Source: Notospermus geniculatus
Lineage: Eukaryota > Nemertea > Pilidiophora > Heteronemertea > Lineidae
Direction of reading: 5' to 3'
Assembly (NCBI GenBank): GCA_002633025.1
Contig: NMRB01000753.1
Coordinates: 82,895-146,894, forward strand
Length of the DNA stretch: 64,000 nucleotides
Shown: in pieces, positions 1-12,043 of the stretch
Layout: each line of letters starts with the position of its first letter
Numbering within the stretch: the first letter of the stretch is position 1
The notes under the pieces: generated by a model
Told to the model about the DNA's origin: nothing
The model's database searches: none
Seen by the model: only the letters and a program-made list of their open reading frames with translations
Position numbers and translations under genes: made by a program

Positions 1-2140
1 TCATACGCTGAAAGACGCTCTTGCAGCAGGCGATATTTGTGGTACCAACCATCTCCTGAAATACATTACGTCATGGAAATGAAGTCCAATTTCGTACTTC
101 GTTTTCCGTATGATTTGCGAAACCTCACTATTAACGTCTTCAGTCACCACGATCGAATGTTCATCAAAGTAATGGCATATGCCACGGAAAGGAGAGCTGG
201 GTTTTCCATTTTTACAGCTTTTGGCAACACCAGGCAAAAGTTACGGCGTATAGGTTTGCATGCATATCAGGCATGTCAGGGTAGGGCCTACAATTGTAAA
301 GTGACAGTCCGTTGTCAGCAATACTGGAATGGACACTGGTGTTAATTTGAGCCATATGTCATCATATTACCAATGTGGTATTAACCTGCACAATACCCTA
401 TTATATCTATACTATGGTGCAGTAGGAACGCTGGAACTGTCCCGTTCAGGGGACAACTCTTTTGCGAATCGCTTCTAGTGTGCACCCACCTTTACCAAAT
501 AGGCCTACGCGTATCCCGTACGGGTTGGCGGCTCTGCCATCCCAACTCAAAAGGTGCAGGAACTTCTGCGCTCGGAATTTTGTGACTGCCCCCAGACGTG
601 ACCAGCTTGAAAGGCCACTCTCTTCACATGCTAAAGCCAGTTACTTTGAGTATCGCGCAGTTATGTGAAATTCTTCTATCATGTTTGGGGTATTAGAGGT
701 ACCCCTAGTTCGTCAGTAAGGAGTGCCCTTACATATCTGAAAGTGATTTCATTTGAAAGAACACCCCTAAAACACAGGAAACGACATCACGGTCATTACC
801 ATAGGAATGTGCATTTTGGACGTAGCCGTTCAGAATGAAACATGGGTTTGCGCATTGTGTCTGGGGTAGGGGTACCCCTACATAGGTAAAGACACCAAGA
901 TCACTGGATTCTGACAAAGGATTTTCAAATTACAGCATTTTAAGGAAAATAGGTCAAACACCAAATCCCTCTGACTGTGAGTAACAAAATCAAGATTATC
1001 AATATATCGCTCCATAAGAATTCAGATTGATCCAAAACAAGTAGAATAAAGTTGGTTTGGTCATTGCATATTATTTATTCTAAAAGAGTTGTATGCTAAA
1101 ATATATCGACCAACGTGCCTGGCGGCCATCTTTGTTTTCCATTTTACAACCGGATCCCATGGGAAAAGTGCTTGGATCCGGCAAAATTCGTCATCAGCAC
1201 ACTCGAAAGGTCCAGTATGCACATTTTCACACTTTCTGCCGGATGTGAACAGCTCGGCCATTTTTTGTTACATATCTGCCCCACTAGTTCAAAAGTTAGC
1301 TGTACATCGTCGCCCATTCTCCTGTACAAAGCACAGTCGCTGCGTCTGACTGACGTCCAATGAAGAAGTCAGTTCCCGATATTCAAAACGTCATAGCGGC
1401 TGTTCCGGGCAAAATATTTTTTGGCACCATGACTTTTCTGAAAGCTGGGTACCAAGGGTAGCTAAACCTGGGTTCAGATTGGCTCTAACACGACGTTTTC
1501 GCAGAACGGTTTAAGGACAACATAAGGATGTGGGCTAACTGGCGTAAAAGTTAAACTTCTCTCTTGACCTTAACCTTTGACCTTGACCTTGAACACTGAC
1601 TTAATCAGCAATGTGCCGGAAAGTTAGGCAACCTTCTCCAATATAAAGATTCATACTTGGATCAATTGAATACCACATATTAGACAGAATTTACATCCAT
1701 TTAACAAAAAATCGTGATTTTCATGGTCGGTTGCCATGGAAACGGGATTTTGACCAATTTCCGGGGATGGGATTTTTTGGGACTTTTAGTATGTTGTAGA
1801 GCACATGAAACTGTACCAGAAAACGCAAAAAAACCTCTTGTTGCAATTTGTTTAGGGTTTGGCCATTTTTTTCGTAGATTGACTGGACTATCTAGAGATC
1901 AAACACTTCCGATAGCGATTCATCCCCGATTCATCCCCAAATATCTTTCTAGCTCCTCATTGAAGGACAGGTAGCAAACCGCAGAGACAAGGGGGACATC
2001 GCTATAGATGATATCACGTGGTCAGCTGGATCCTGTCTGGAAAGTAAGTCTCGGATTTATCATCCTCTGTCCAATCTGGTTGTCGATGATGATTTTCATC
2101 ACGACTAACAACTTCTCTTACTTGATCCTCGGGCTTATCA
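1..2140. other. Intronic or upstream sequence without a recognised gene
   Basis: No ORF here looks protein-like on either strand. The stretch at about 1275-1440 is related to sequence inside the fold-back element at 5.3-6.4 kb (shared words around AAAGTTAGCTGTACATC and CCCATTCTCCTGTACAA). A run of tandem GACCTTGACCTT-type words at about 1560-1605 recurs in dispersed repeats elsewhere in the window. Confidence 0.6.
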
Positions 2141-2144
2141 TCTA

Positions 2145-2350
2145 TTTTTAGCTTACCTCTGGTGAACTCTTATGATGGTGCAGCGTCTGTCGTCCGTTAG
2201 CAGGGCACGTTTTGTAACCGCTGGAGCTATTGATCTGAAACTTGGTAGGCCCTACATATACCCCTACGTTTATGACCTTTGACACCAAGTTTCGGTCTGA
2301 TTCGATTCTTGACTTGGCCACAGCAAAGTAGTGATGTACCGATTTCTCTA
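2145..2350. repeat. Fragment of a dispersed repeat family (GTCCGTTAGCAGGGCACG family)
   Basis: This fragment shares the words GTCCGTTAGCAGGGCACG, AACCGCTGGAGCTATTGATC and TGAAACTTGGTA with 8503-8630, and a shorter match with 49870-49930. It begins near a TTTAGCTTACC-type start, as do the other copies. It is non-coding. Confidence 0.7.
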
Positions 2351-2361
2351 TACCAGTCATT

Positions 2362-3308
2362 ATGGTTTCCGATCTGAAGATCTGAAACCATATTGTGTTT
2401 GGTCGTGGTGTCTCTCTGTCCGTCCGTCCGTCCGTCCGTCCGTGCGTGTAGGTGTAGATGAAGGTTTTAGGCTTCCAGCATCACAAGGTTCTGTCTCATG
2501 TGATTTGTGATGGGTGACTGTGACCTTGACCTCTGACCTTGCGAAGTATTGCGTAACTGGAACAGGATCCCTAATATAAGCCTGTCGGGGATGGTTAATT
2601 CAGGCTTCTAATTCGTTTTCTTCTGAAATTCCGAGGAGATTTGCGCTTTAGAACTATTTGACCTTGACCTCTGACCTTCAAGGTCATTGCGTAATCTGAA
2701 CGCTCGTCCTTGATAACCTAGGTATAGGTGAAGGTTTTAGGCTTCTACCATCACAACATTCTGACTTATGTCATATTATCAAATTTGATTTATCAAATCT
2801 CACCATGATATCGGCAAATATCATGCGACCGAGCAGGTGCAAACAGAAAATTTCAGTTGCAATAACATCCGTGGATGAGCTATGATGTTGTGATACTAGT
2901 TTCAAGTTGCTTACTGTGGCAGATTTCCCGATATGTCAAAATATCAAATTTGATATATCAATATCATTATGATGCTGACACTGGACAATAACTTCGTTGC
3001 CAAGAGTCATAAACATCGGAACGGAACTTGTTACTAGTGCTCTAGCTGGCCTCGGAGACAAGTTATTCAAGAAACAAAAGTGTGACAGACAAAATTTCAA
3101 CTTTTGATATATCAATTTCACCATGAACCAGGTATCGGCGACCGGAAATTTTCATTCCATCTTGTAGCTCAGGTGATGTTACCTGGGGGTAGGTCACATC
3201 AGGTCTGTGGCTCTTGCAGGAACAAAGTTACAGGTGTGACAGACCGGACAGACAGACAGACAGAAAGACCAAACACAAATGGTTTCCGATCTTGAGATCG
3301 GAAACCAT
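2362..3308. mobile_element. Dispersed repeat with a 30-bp palindrome at each end
   Basis: Both ends are near-perfect palindromes of about 30 bp that begin ATGGTTTCCGATCT and close with its complement (2362-2391 and 3279-3308). Inside are a (CCGT)n tract at 2410-2445, an (ACAG)n tract at 3247-3268, repeated GACCTTGACCTCTGACC words and several ATATCAAATTTGATAT-type palindromes. An inverted copy occupies 7476-8373 and a diverged one lies at about 25490-26260. No coding capacity is seen. It is probably a non-autonomous element. Confidence 0.7.
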
Positions 3309-3520
3309 AATTAAGGCAAGGTAGTCATGTTTGGTATCTAACTAATGCTATGTTCACACTATCACGATTCAGGCCACGATTGAAATCGTGGTCTTAATCG
3401 TGGAGTAATCGTGGCTATCCTATCAATTCGTATCGGATCTTGAGGTCAGTCGTGGCAATCGTGTTGATCGTAGGAAAGTTTTGGCCGGTTTAAAAATTTG
3501 CTACGATCATCTATCATGGC

Positions 3521-3640
3521 TGTAATATTATTAAATGCACCCCTTCCTCAAATGCCCGGGGGTGCATTCTATAACGGCCTTCGGCCGTTATAGAATGCCC
3601 ATAGGGCATTCTGTAACGGGGTGCATTTAATAATATTACA
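3521..3640. mobile_element. Short hairpin element (120 bp)
   Basis: A perfect inverted repeat of 23 bp begins TGTAATATTATTAAATGCAC at 3521 and ends with its complement at 3640. A second internal hairpin (ATAACGGCC-TTC-GGCCGTTAT) sits at 3572-3592. It looks like a miniature inverted-repeat element, and no clear target duplication was seen. Confidence 0.6.
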
Positions 3641-3646
3641 GGTATT

Positions 3647-3789
3647 CTGCCGATTTACCGCCAGATGGCACCACTACGGTCCAACCAATCAGCGCCCGCC
3701 ATCAGGCTGCAACTGAGCAAAATCCTAAAACTCTTTCTCCAGCGCGGCAGCGGGAACAGTAGTGGTGCCATCTGGCGGTAAATCGGCAG
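3647..3789. mobile_element. Short hairpin element carrying GCCAGATGGC in both arms
   Basis: The inverted arms of about 31 bp begin CTGCCGATTTACCGCCAGAT at 3647 and end with the complement at 3789. Each arm includes CCGCCAGATGGCACCACTA. The element lies 300 bp upstream of the first visible PCYT2-like exon. Confidence 0.6.
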
Positions 3790-4096
3790 CATGCCGGCCA
3801 TTCGAAGCAGTGGTTTGTGAAGCGTAGGTACGGAGCGAAACAAAACACTGCGAGAGGAGTGTATAGAAATACATGAAATTGATGCTACCTTTTTGCTTGA
3901 AGAAAATGTGAATTGTTTTCAGTCGCCATTTGCAGTGCGCTTCCTTATGGCTACCGCCCCTTAAAGGACTACAGACACACACACACAGGGGGACACCACT
4001 CCGTACATATGAATAGCTCCGCTCCGCTGACCTTTGGTCAGCTGAGTTAAAAAGGTATCAAGCTCATATTTCTCACAATGCATTTTCTATCCTCAG

Positions 4097-4139
4097 CTTC
4101 GACTTGGTGCACTACGGCCACGCAAACGCCTGCAGACAG
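4097..4139 (+). CDS. PCYT2: PCYT2-like gene, exon with the first HxGH catalytic motif
   Basis: This 43-nt internal exon follows a CCTCAG acceptor and ends at a GTGAGT donor. After one base that completes a split codon (probably Cys), it reads FDLVHYGHANACRQ. The HYGH tetrad is the CTP-binding HxGH signature of the cytidylyltransferase superfamily, and the flanking residues match the first domain of animal ethanolamine-phosphate cytidylyltransferase, which makes CDP-ethanolamine in the cytosol. The exon ends in phase 0, which fits the next exon at 20318. The preceding exon, which should end in the first two bases of the Cys codon, was not found in 1-4096 and probably lies upstream of the window. 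One oddity is that family members usually have Leu before the RQ (NxLRQ), whereas here it is Cys. The identification rests on the motif plus the five later exons. Confidence 0.85.
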
Positions 4140-4513
4140 GTGAGTATAGATCGTTTGGGAGCGATAACGAACATAACGGGGTAGTATCCATTCTATGGAC
4201 TGAGTCCAAATGGACTGAGTGATTTAGACCGAGTGCCAAAATGTGAAAAATGCAAGAAACAAGCCGTTTTGTAGATAATATGAAAGGATATTGCTTTCAT
4301 GTAGTTACTGATAAGACAAGTACACCCCCTCATTTTTCTCCAGCAAAAGCGTACGAAAGCAACAGAATAAGCAGAAAAAAGCTAGTTTAGTGAGTTACGT
4401 TCCACTTACATTCTGCATTTTAGAATCAACACTTCTGGGTATCAGTATTTCCGGGAAATATCGTGGGGACGAGGTGGCCCCAGTTCGAATGCAGAGGGTG
4501 GATCAGACATCTG

Positions 4514-4639
4514 GGCCCATATTTTCAAAGCTGTTTTAACGCTAAAATGCATTTTAGCCCAGCACTTGCATGCATATAAGCATGCAAGTGCTGGACTAAA
4601 ATGCATTTTAGCGTTAAAACAGCTTTGAAAATATGGGCC
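4514..4639. mobile_element. Near-perfect hairpin MITE (126 bp)
   Basis: The arms of about 60 bp begin GGCCCATATTTTCAAAGCTG at 4514 and end with the complement at 4639. The centre is a ...GCATGCATATAAGCATGC... loop. The whole element is almost a perfect palindrome, and the ORFs crossing it are artefacts of that symmetry. Confidence 0.75.
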
Positions 4640-5272
4640 TACTGTCTGCATGCACGGCCTGTTTCACATGTGTATATAGGAGCAACATTTGGAACGAGGT
4701 TGAAAAAATTCCCAGCATCCCATTCCATGAATCGCTACCGCGGTACCTCGAAAGGCGTGCCACATGACGTAACGTCGTCATGTTTTGTTGCTATATAGGC
4801 AGAGTGCGGAGCGCTATTTGGTTGGTGCAACCGCCAGGCGAAAAAACGAGGTAGCCAGCAAAATGCTTTGTCGATCCAGTCAGTAGAATCGCCTCAAACC
4901 GGATTTTTTTGAGAATATGCACGTTTGTCTCCCATCACGCGAACACGCCGTATTACATGTAGTTATGGTTAGCGGTATTGTTTCCATGAAAGACATCCCT
5001 AGTAAGTAATCATGTATCATTGGATACAATGACGCCGAAATTAGCTCGGAAATCGGGATTTTAAGGTGGTCGTTTGCTTTCTGCTTCTTCTGCACTGTCC
5101 ATCACCCTGTGCACATGTGTAAAGTCACTCCAATTAACCATGTAATCGGCCATTCAATCAGCTTGCATTGTTGCAATAAGCCATTGTCAAAAATGCCAAC
5201 AAGAAAACAAAACTTAGCTACGTTGCTGCTGTTTATGCCACAATCTCGAGGCCACAATATGGTTGGTTAAAC

Positions 5273-6388
5273 CAAGAATATATAAGTACCAAGAATGTAC
5301 AACTCCAAATATGTGCCAAAAGTGAGTTTACTAATTTCCCTCTGGTGACCCTGTAACTGAAGGGATCTTAATTTGTGAAGGATTATTGTGTAGGGAAGAT
5401 CATTACGAACAAAGTGACACCTCCCGCAGTTGTATGCACTCAGAAATACCCGAGCTACATACCCAGGGGGCAAAACCCCATTTTGGGCGAAAATGGGGGA
5501 CCAGCTGCTGTAAAAAGCCACCCCCTGGTAATGTGTTCAGGGGACCCCTCTGAGTCGCACTAGGGTGGGTGGCCTTACCAATAGATAGAAACATGGTGCC
5601 TCCGAAGCAGACAAGCATGTTCTTAATTGTTTTTGAGTAGTTATGTAATAAGAAATGAATTTTTATGCTAATTTATGCAAAAATGGGTCAAAATACATAA
5701 AAACGCGGTTTCCAATTACGTAACTAGTTAGAAACTAAAAAGAACATGCTTATTCGATAACAAGCCACCATGTTTCTATCTGTTGGTAATACATTTATGG
5801 GGTGTAAATCCAACCCTTCAAAAGTTAGCTGTACATCATGTCCCATTCTCCTGTACAACGCTCAGTCATGTGTCAGTTCTTGGGTTCAATGATAAAATCA
5901 GTGTCCTGAACTTCAAAGTCAATTTTTCGGCGTCTTGCAAAAAATCTCAAAGGCCACCCACCCTAGCGAGACTCAGGGGGGGGGTCCCCTGAACACACTA
6001 TGAGGGGGTGACTATTTACAGCAGCTGGTCCCCCATTTTTGCCCTTTGCCCCCTAGGTAACAGAGCAGTTTTGAATGGACCATATTTTCGACAAATTTAT
6101 ATCATGCTTGATCTCTGGGTCGGGCACTCTGACCTAAACAACAAATCCATGGTTTCACCAAAATGCAAAAAAATTTGTATGCCAGTAATATGTCTGTAAC
6201 TTTACATAAGAATATTGACGTTATTCTAAACAATACAATTCAGTCAACAACCCTTAAATCTAAACATTGGTTATTTAATTAGAAGGCCTATAATTACCGT
6301 ACGCCCTCTTTTATCAGAAAAAGTAACTTAATGCCCACCCATTTGATTGATTACTGAGTTGTACATTCTTGGTACTTATATATTCTTG
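5273..6388. mobile_element. Fold-back element (about 1.1 kb)
   Basis: The ends CAAGAATATATAAGTACCAA (5273) and its complement (6388) are inverted repeats. A second block, GGGACCCCTCTGAGTCGC and GGGTGGGTGGCC (5532-5575), returns inverted at 5945-6000, and GGGGGACCAGCTGCTGTAAA (5494) returns inverted at 6015-6035. The inner part (5578-5940) repeats an AGAACATGCTTAT / CCACCATGTTTCTATCTGTTGG arm pair. No gene is seen, and the ORFs inside are short and overlap the arms. Confidence 0.7.
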
Positions 6389-6749
6389 ATCATACTCATT
6401 TCAACTTAAAGCAGGACAAATACACATCATGTGAGTCATGTACACGTTGTTGCCCATATCATGTGCAATGTGTTTCTGTGAAAATATATCACAGAATAAC
6501 TACAATGTGGCAACAGAAATAAAATAATATTCATATGCAACATGTTTGTAATGATACAAATTGAGTTTCGGAAAGTCAGACGACTGTTCTATTCTATATT
6601 TGTTCAGGCCGAAGTTTTTGCATTGTCCCATATTTTAAAGGGCGCAAACACTAAAAACACTGACCAACCTATTCACTAGTTGACTGACCAACCTCATAGT
6701 CAGGTTCCGTACAGAATTAAACTAGTCTGTCAGAGTCTGTCACTTGGGC

Positions 6750-6905
6750 GATCCCTCTCAATGTATTGTCTCGATTGAAAGCCTCAGATTGAATAACGTG
6801 TCGTCGCCAAACAGGCCGGTAGTGTATCGTGTTCTGAAGGAGCGTACCTCAAAGGGCGTTTGCACTTCTGTGGACCACAATACAGCGGCGCTGTTTCGTT
6901 TTTTA
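6750..6905. repeat. Dispersed repeat shared in inverted orientation with 32190-32345
   Basis: Shared words include GAAAGCCT.AGATT, GGCGTTTGCACTTCTGT and GACCAC. The two copies are about 155 bp and diverged. The ORFs across it are shadows. Confidence 0.55.
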
Positions 6906-7038
6906 TCATGCAGTTCACCTTTAAGTGTTTGCACCATGTTGAAATATATGGTGCAATGGCAATATTTCTGCATCAACAAATACGCCTTTCAGAAACTCCA
7001 TTTGACATCATTACAAACATGTTGGGTATAAATCTTAA

Positions 7039-7286
7039 AGCATCACTGTATTGAATTCAGAAAGTGCTTACGTCCTCCGACATTAGTGTAGTGTAAAATG
7101 TACTATACTCTATCTGAATGCATTAGAGCTCTGCCTGCAGTTTTTTCGTTTTGTGCTAAAAACTAGGTCTTGATTCTTTGAAGTACGTATCAGGCAAGCA
7201 TTTGGGGACCATCTCGAGGCTATGAGACCTCTACCTGCACAGTCCTAACACTTTGAAAATGTCGTAAAATTCAATACTGTGAGGCT
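7039..7286 (+). mobile_element. TTAA-target MITE, family A (248 bp)
   Basis: TTAA lies directly outside both ends (7035-7038 and 7287-7290). The ends are AGCATCACTGTATTGAATTC and the complement of its related form. Two further copies lie at 52750-53006 (complete) and about 52420-52589 (truncated). TTAA target sites suggest piggyBac-type mobilisation. No ORF is present. Confidence 0.75.
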
Positions 7287-7475
7287 TTAATTTATTTCTT
7301 TTGCCATAGTCTAGTTATTTGAATATATAATCACAGATACGCATTGCACATGACATAATATGAGGAACAATACGCTCACGACTCGTCTGGCGTATGCATT
7401 TGTAGAAAGAATACAGGGTGTTTCAAAAAAGTATACATTTAGAAAGTTGTCTCCCAAATACAAGTTTTATTTGTG

Positions 7476-7486
7476 TTTGATCATGG

Positions 7487-7517
<31 letters not shown>

Positions 7518-8373
7518 GTGTCTGTCTGTCTGTTCAGTCTGTCACACCTGTAACTTTGTTCCTGCAAGATGTACAGACCTGGCAATGTGACCTACCCGCA
7601 GGTAACATGACCTGAGCTACAAGATGGAATGAAAATTTCCGGTCTCCGATACCTGGTTTATGGTGAAATTGATATATCAAAAGTTGATATTTTGTCTGTC
7701 ACACTTTTGTTTCTTTTGTCACTTTTGTTTTTTGTTTCTTTTATTTCGAGGCAAGGTAGAGCACTAGTAACAAGTTCCTTCGCTATGTTTATGGCCCTTG
7801 GTAAGAAACTGGCATCAAAAAATTTATTCTCCAGGGTCAGCATCATAATGATATTGATATATCAAATTTGATATTTTGACATATCGGGAGATATGCCACA
7901 GTAAATGACCTGAAACTGGTATCACAACACCATAGCTCATCCACGGATGTTATTGCAACTGAAATTTTCAGTTTGCACCTGCTCGGTTGCATCATTGCTG
8001 ATATCATGACGAGATTTGATATTCAAATTTGATAACATGACATAAGTCAGAATCCGGTGATTGTAGAAGCATAAAACCTTCACCTACTCCTAGGTTATCA
8101 AGGATGAGCTTTCAATTTACGTAATGACCTTGAAGGTCAGAGGTCAAGGTCTAGATCAAACAGTTCCAAGTGCAAATCTCCTCGGAATTTCAGGATAAAA
8201 CTAATTAGAAGCCTGAATTAACCATCTCCTATAACTTTAATCAAGGATGCCTGTTCCAGTTACGCAATACTTCTCAAGGTCAGAGGTCGAGGTCACAGTT
8301 AATTACAGCGTAGTTCTAGAGTAGTAAACTTCTCATCGGAAACCATTGACATCGCTCCGATGTCCTTTTCTTG
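7476..8373 (-). mobile_element. Inverted copy of the 2362-3308 repeat
   Basis: It runs in the opposite orientation to 2362-3308, with shared blocks such as TTGATATATCAA, TTCATTCCATCTTGTAGCTC (as complement) and GACCTTGAAGGTCAGAGGTC. It starts with a (TGTC)n microsatellite at 7489-7533. It splits mariner-type sequence, since the flanking words match contiguous sequence at about 43175-43180. Confidence 0.7.
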
Positions 8374-8502
8374 TTAGTTTCCAGAAATCGTTCATCTGGT
8401 ATCAATAGACCTTGGTGTCCCGCTGTGTTTGCAATCATAATACATGTAGTCATCTTCAGTTCCGCATGAGCGAGTACAGGCGGTTTACTTTTTAGCTCAC
8501 CC

Positions 8503-9320
8503 GTGAGCTTTAGTCGTCAGTCAGCGTCCGTCGTCGTCATCGTCCGTTAGCAGGGCACGTTTCGTAACCGCTGGAGCTATTGATCTGAAACTTGGTACAT
8601 ATATACCCCTAGGTCAGATGACCTATGACACCAAAAAACCAAAAAACACAAAAAGTGCAATAACTCCTGAACTAATGACTGGATCATCTACATTTTTATC
8701 ATAGCTGTATCTAATTACGATACATAACATATGTAATGGGTTTTTGATTTGACCTACTTTTCAAGGTCACTGAGGTCAAAGTTCGACAAAATTAACGAGC
8801 CTGCCACAGTTCTTAATTATTTTACCGAGAGTCTTCATATCTTGTATAAACGTGTATTAGAGGGGTACCTTCAAAAATACCGAGTTTCGGCCCGATCGGA
8901 CATCCAATATGGCCGCCAAGTGGCGTAACCTGAAAATCATCAAAGTGCTAAAACTCAGGAACGGCTTGACCCAGAGTGCTCAAACTTGATATTTACCTCC
9001 CTCTTGATGACCTTTACAAGCACGTCAAATTTAGGCCTGAATATGGCCGCCAGGTGGCGTAACCCGAAAATCGTCAAATGTGCTAAAACTCCGGGTACGA
9101 CTTGACCCAGAGCACTCAAATGTGCTATGTGGCTCCCACTATATGATCTTTATGTGCATGTGAAGTTTGGCCCGATCGGACATCCAATATGGCCGCCAGG
9201 TGGCATAACCCCCAAATCATTGAAGTCTTGCAACTTGGGAATGACTTGACCCAGATTGCTCATGCACCTCTCTCTGTCATTACACTATTACGTTCAAACG
9301 GGTGAGCACATGGTCCATGG
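8503..9320 (+). repeat. Dispersed repeat (AGCTCACC...GTGAGC family) with three internal tandem units
   Basis: It opens near TTTAGCTCACCCGTGAGC and closes with GGTGAGCACATGGTCCATGG, as does the copy at 49640-50160. Inside are three tandem units of about 140 bp (from about 8885, 9030 and 9165), each with a form of ATATGGCCGCCAGGTGGCGT followed by a GACTTGACCCAGA..GCTC word. It is non-coding. Confidence 0.7.
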
Positions 9321-11112
9321 ACCATTTCATTCCAAAGGGGCTGTATACTTAAGGTTGAATTGTCCCAAATAAATTTTTGATTATTTATAATAAAGTGACA
9401 AAACCCATTTTCACAGGTGATTAGTTAAGAGGTTTAACTAGATTATAAGAATGAAAAATTGGTAAATTTCCCGTTATTTCAACTGAAACAAAAGACCTTT
9501 GCAAAATGTCATTAAAGTAGTAGAAATACACAAGTCCTTAAAATGCCGTTTACAACACATGTTAAATACAAATACATTGTATACTTTGTATTTATAAGGT
9601 TACATTTGTTTATAACCTTTGCCTTTCATGAAAATAATGACATATAACACCAATATCCTCTCAACTTTGGCAATTTGTTCAACTCTAGCAGTGGGGGCAT
9701 CATACAACAGCCTTTCATGGCTATGGCTTGTTAAACACACTTAACAATGGCAACATACCAAACTTGAAAACCTACACAAGTCAGTGGAAAATAATCCATG
9801 TCGCAGTTACCTAATGGGCTTTTTTCACTGTGAGCATTCTCTATTGTCAAAGTCTTGGAACACAAAGGATCAGCATACCCTCTGAATAGAGTGGCGCTGA
9901 TTGTGAAAAATCCCTATCGATGTTAGGCATGTTAGGGTAACTTGGTTTACTTTCCATGAGGCAAATCCAAGGTTGTGCTCAGTCAACTAGTGAATAGGCT
10001 TTTTTCACTATAATGCTCTGCCTGTGCTTATGCCCTTTAGACCAGCCCCTTTTTCGGGAAGGCGTACGATTGGTTGCCTGGTATTAGTGGGCAGGCGACA
10101 CCATTCAGTGCACAGAACGATTAGCGACCCGATTGACAGGCTTAACCTCATTCCAAGATATGCGGGCGGGACATAATTGCTTTGTGTTGAGCTCGGTCCA
10201 ACAGCGACCACCTGCTGGGCTGATTGCAATAGGAGCTGGCAGCGAGTTGACCGATGGTCACTACATCTATAGTGACCCCGTGCAGCAATCACGTAGTAGA
10301 TGTCTTGTACATTGGCCCGCTAGAACTTTGCTGCCATTTTTGTCGGCAATATGCGCGGCAATTGACATCATGTCAAGTTATATGAGCTGAGGCCGTGTCT
10401 CGTCCATCCTTGAGGAGGGGAGGGGGTTCAAGACACGAATTGATACATGCTTAAAGCATGGCGCACACGAACGACAAAACCAAGGCGACTGCCGACGAGA
10501 CCATCGCTGGCGACGTCGTAGGAGACTTTTTCAATAGGTGTCACTAGTGGTTAAAACTACTAGTATTGAAATGAAACTCATATCCCGGTCCTACCACTTT
10601 CCCACACCGAAGGCGTCCATTGTATTAGGACCGGGTTTCGGTGTGCTGCCCTCTGTTGATCTGGCGTCCCCATTCCCGCACAAGCAGACTGAGGCGCTCA
10701 GTCTCTGTAATACGTATGCGCAAACTGGGCAGCATTACAGAGACTGAGACCAACCTCAACCACTTTTGTTACGAGAATACCGTAAATCTGGTATCGATGC
10801 TGATTTGCCGAAGACCGATGCAGCCTGGCGGGAATGATCCCCGGCGAAATGATCTCGCCATTTACGAGGCAGTCGTGCGCAAAGAAGCATCACAAAAGTT
10901 TCAGACGTTGTAGCCCACCCCCGGTTGGTAGACCGAGGGTCTGGCCGCGCGAGACTTCCGCACAAGAGATGATTATCCTTTTGTCACCGAAGCAAGTAAG
11001 GAGCATAAGAATTCAATGGTGGCGCATAAGCCTTTTGTCAAAACGAGCATAAGGGCATTGTGAGCATAATTAAGGCACAAGAAGCGCACTCCCAAGCAAG
11101 TAAAGAGCATAA

Positions 11113-11827
11113 GGGCTGGTTTATACTCCGTCCGGATTTTACGCCGACTATGATCAATTTCAATGTGTGTGCACATTCACCCCTTGGAAACCTGCGATCA
11201 GTTTCATGCGCCGAATCGGTTAATGTCGTCCTGGGTATAACAGAAATATACCCAGGTTCAATGTCGTCCCACAAAACTATACCCTGGGTATAGTTCGATC
11301 TACAAAAGTATACCGAGGATTGGATACAGCACCTGACGACGAGATTGTCCTTGCAAATGCCATATGACCATGCAGAAACATGACAAGTCGAAAAACATCG
11401 CTCTAGCGCCCCACACGACGGGCATCATTTTAATATATCGTACCGACAGTCATCAAAGAAATTTTCGTGCCGTTTATAGCTTAACTTGCGATACGTTTGG
11501 ACCGTTGTGTTGAGACAAATGTCAACAGTTGACCCATGCCATCGATGAGCACAAAATCTGACAATATAGACTGATATTTTGAAGATGTTGCTTGCAAAAC
11601 TGCCGTCTCAGTTGAGGCCAGAAACAAAATGGCGGCCATCCATTCCTAATTCGTACCTAGGCTCAAAACTACGGTACTGGGTATACTTTTGTAGATCGAA
11701 CTATACCCAGGGTATAGTTTTGTAGGACGACATTGAACCTGGGTATATTTCTGTTATACCCAGGACGACATTAACCGATTCGGCGTTTCATGCGCTTGAC
11801 GTTCCGCGGGCAAGTATGAACCAACCC
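11113..11827. mobile_element. TAA-target MITE, later split by a MULE-like element
   Basis: TAA lies outside each end (11110-11112 and 11828-11830). The ends GGGCTGGTTTATACTCC and AGTATGAACCAACCC are inverted. The MULE-like element at 11210-11784 sits inside. A 3-bp TWA target suggests the PIF/Harbinger group. A related end occurs at about 56829. Confidence 0.65.
11210..11784. mobile_element. MULE-like non-autonomous element, copy 1 (575 bp)
   Basis: A 9-bp direct repeat GTTTCATGC flanks it (11201-11209 and 11785-11793). The inverted ends begin GCCGAATCGGTTAATGTCG and run into TCCTGGGTATAAC. A second, longer arm block (TACCCTGGGTATAG) is repeated inverted inside. The same ends and a 9-bp duplication occur at 46078-47716. 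Nine-base duplications are typical of Mutator-like elements; no transposase is present. Confidence 0.8.
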
Positions 11828-11893
11828 TAAGAGTTGAATGGTGGCGCATAAGAATTCAATAGTGGAGCATAAGAATTGAATAGTGGAGCATAA

Positions 11894-12043
11894 AGGCGGT
11901 GACAGACTAGTGCGTACGCGACGCGGAGCGACGCGTTTTCTTTTGTGTTTTTGCGCTCCAGTGCAGATGGTGCTCAGTGGTGCCTGAAAACACAAAAGAA
12001 AACGCTTAGCTCCGCGCCGCGTCGCGCTAGTCTGTCACCGCCT
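11894..12043. mobile_element. 150-bp hairpin MITE, TAA target
   Basis: TAA is present on both sides (11891-11893 and 12044-12046). The ends AGGCGGTGACAGACTAG are inverted. A copy of the same family, also about 145 bp, lies at about 57703-57843. Both contain ACGCGTTTTCTTTTGTGTTT. Confidence 0.75.

Noticed and set aside
10008-10390. Overlapping ORFs on both strands inside the 9997-12375 insertion
   Set aside because: They have no recognisable motif and no splice-compatible continuation was found.
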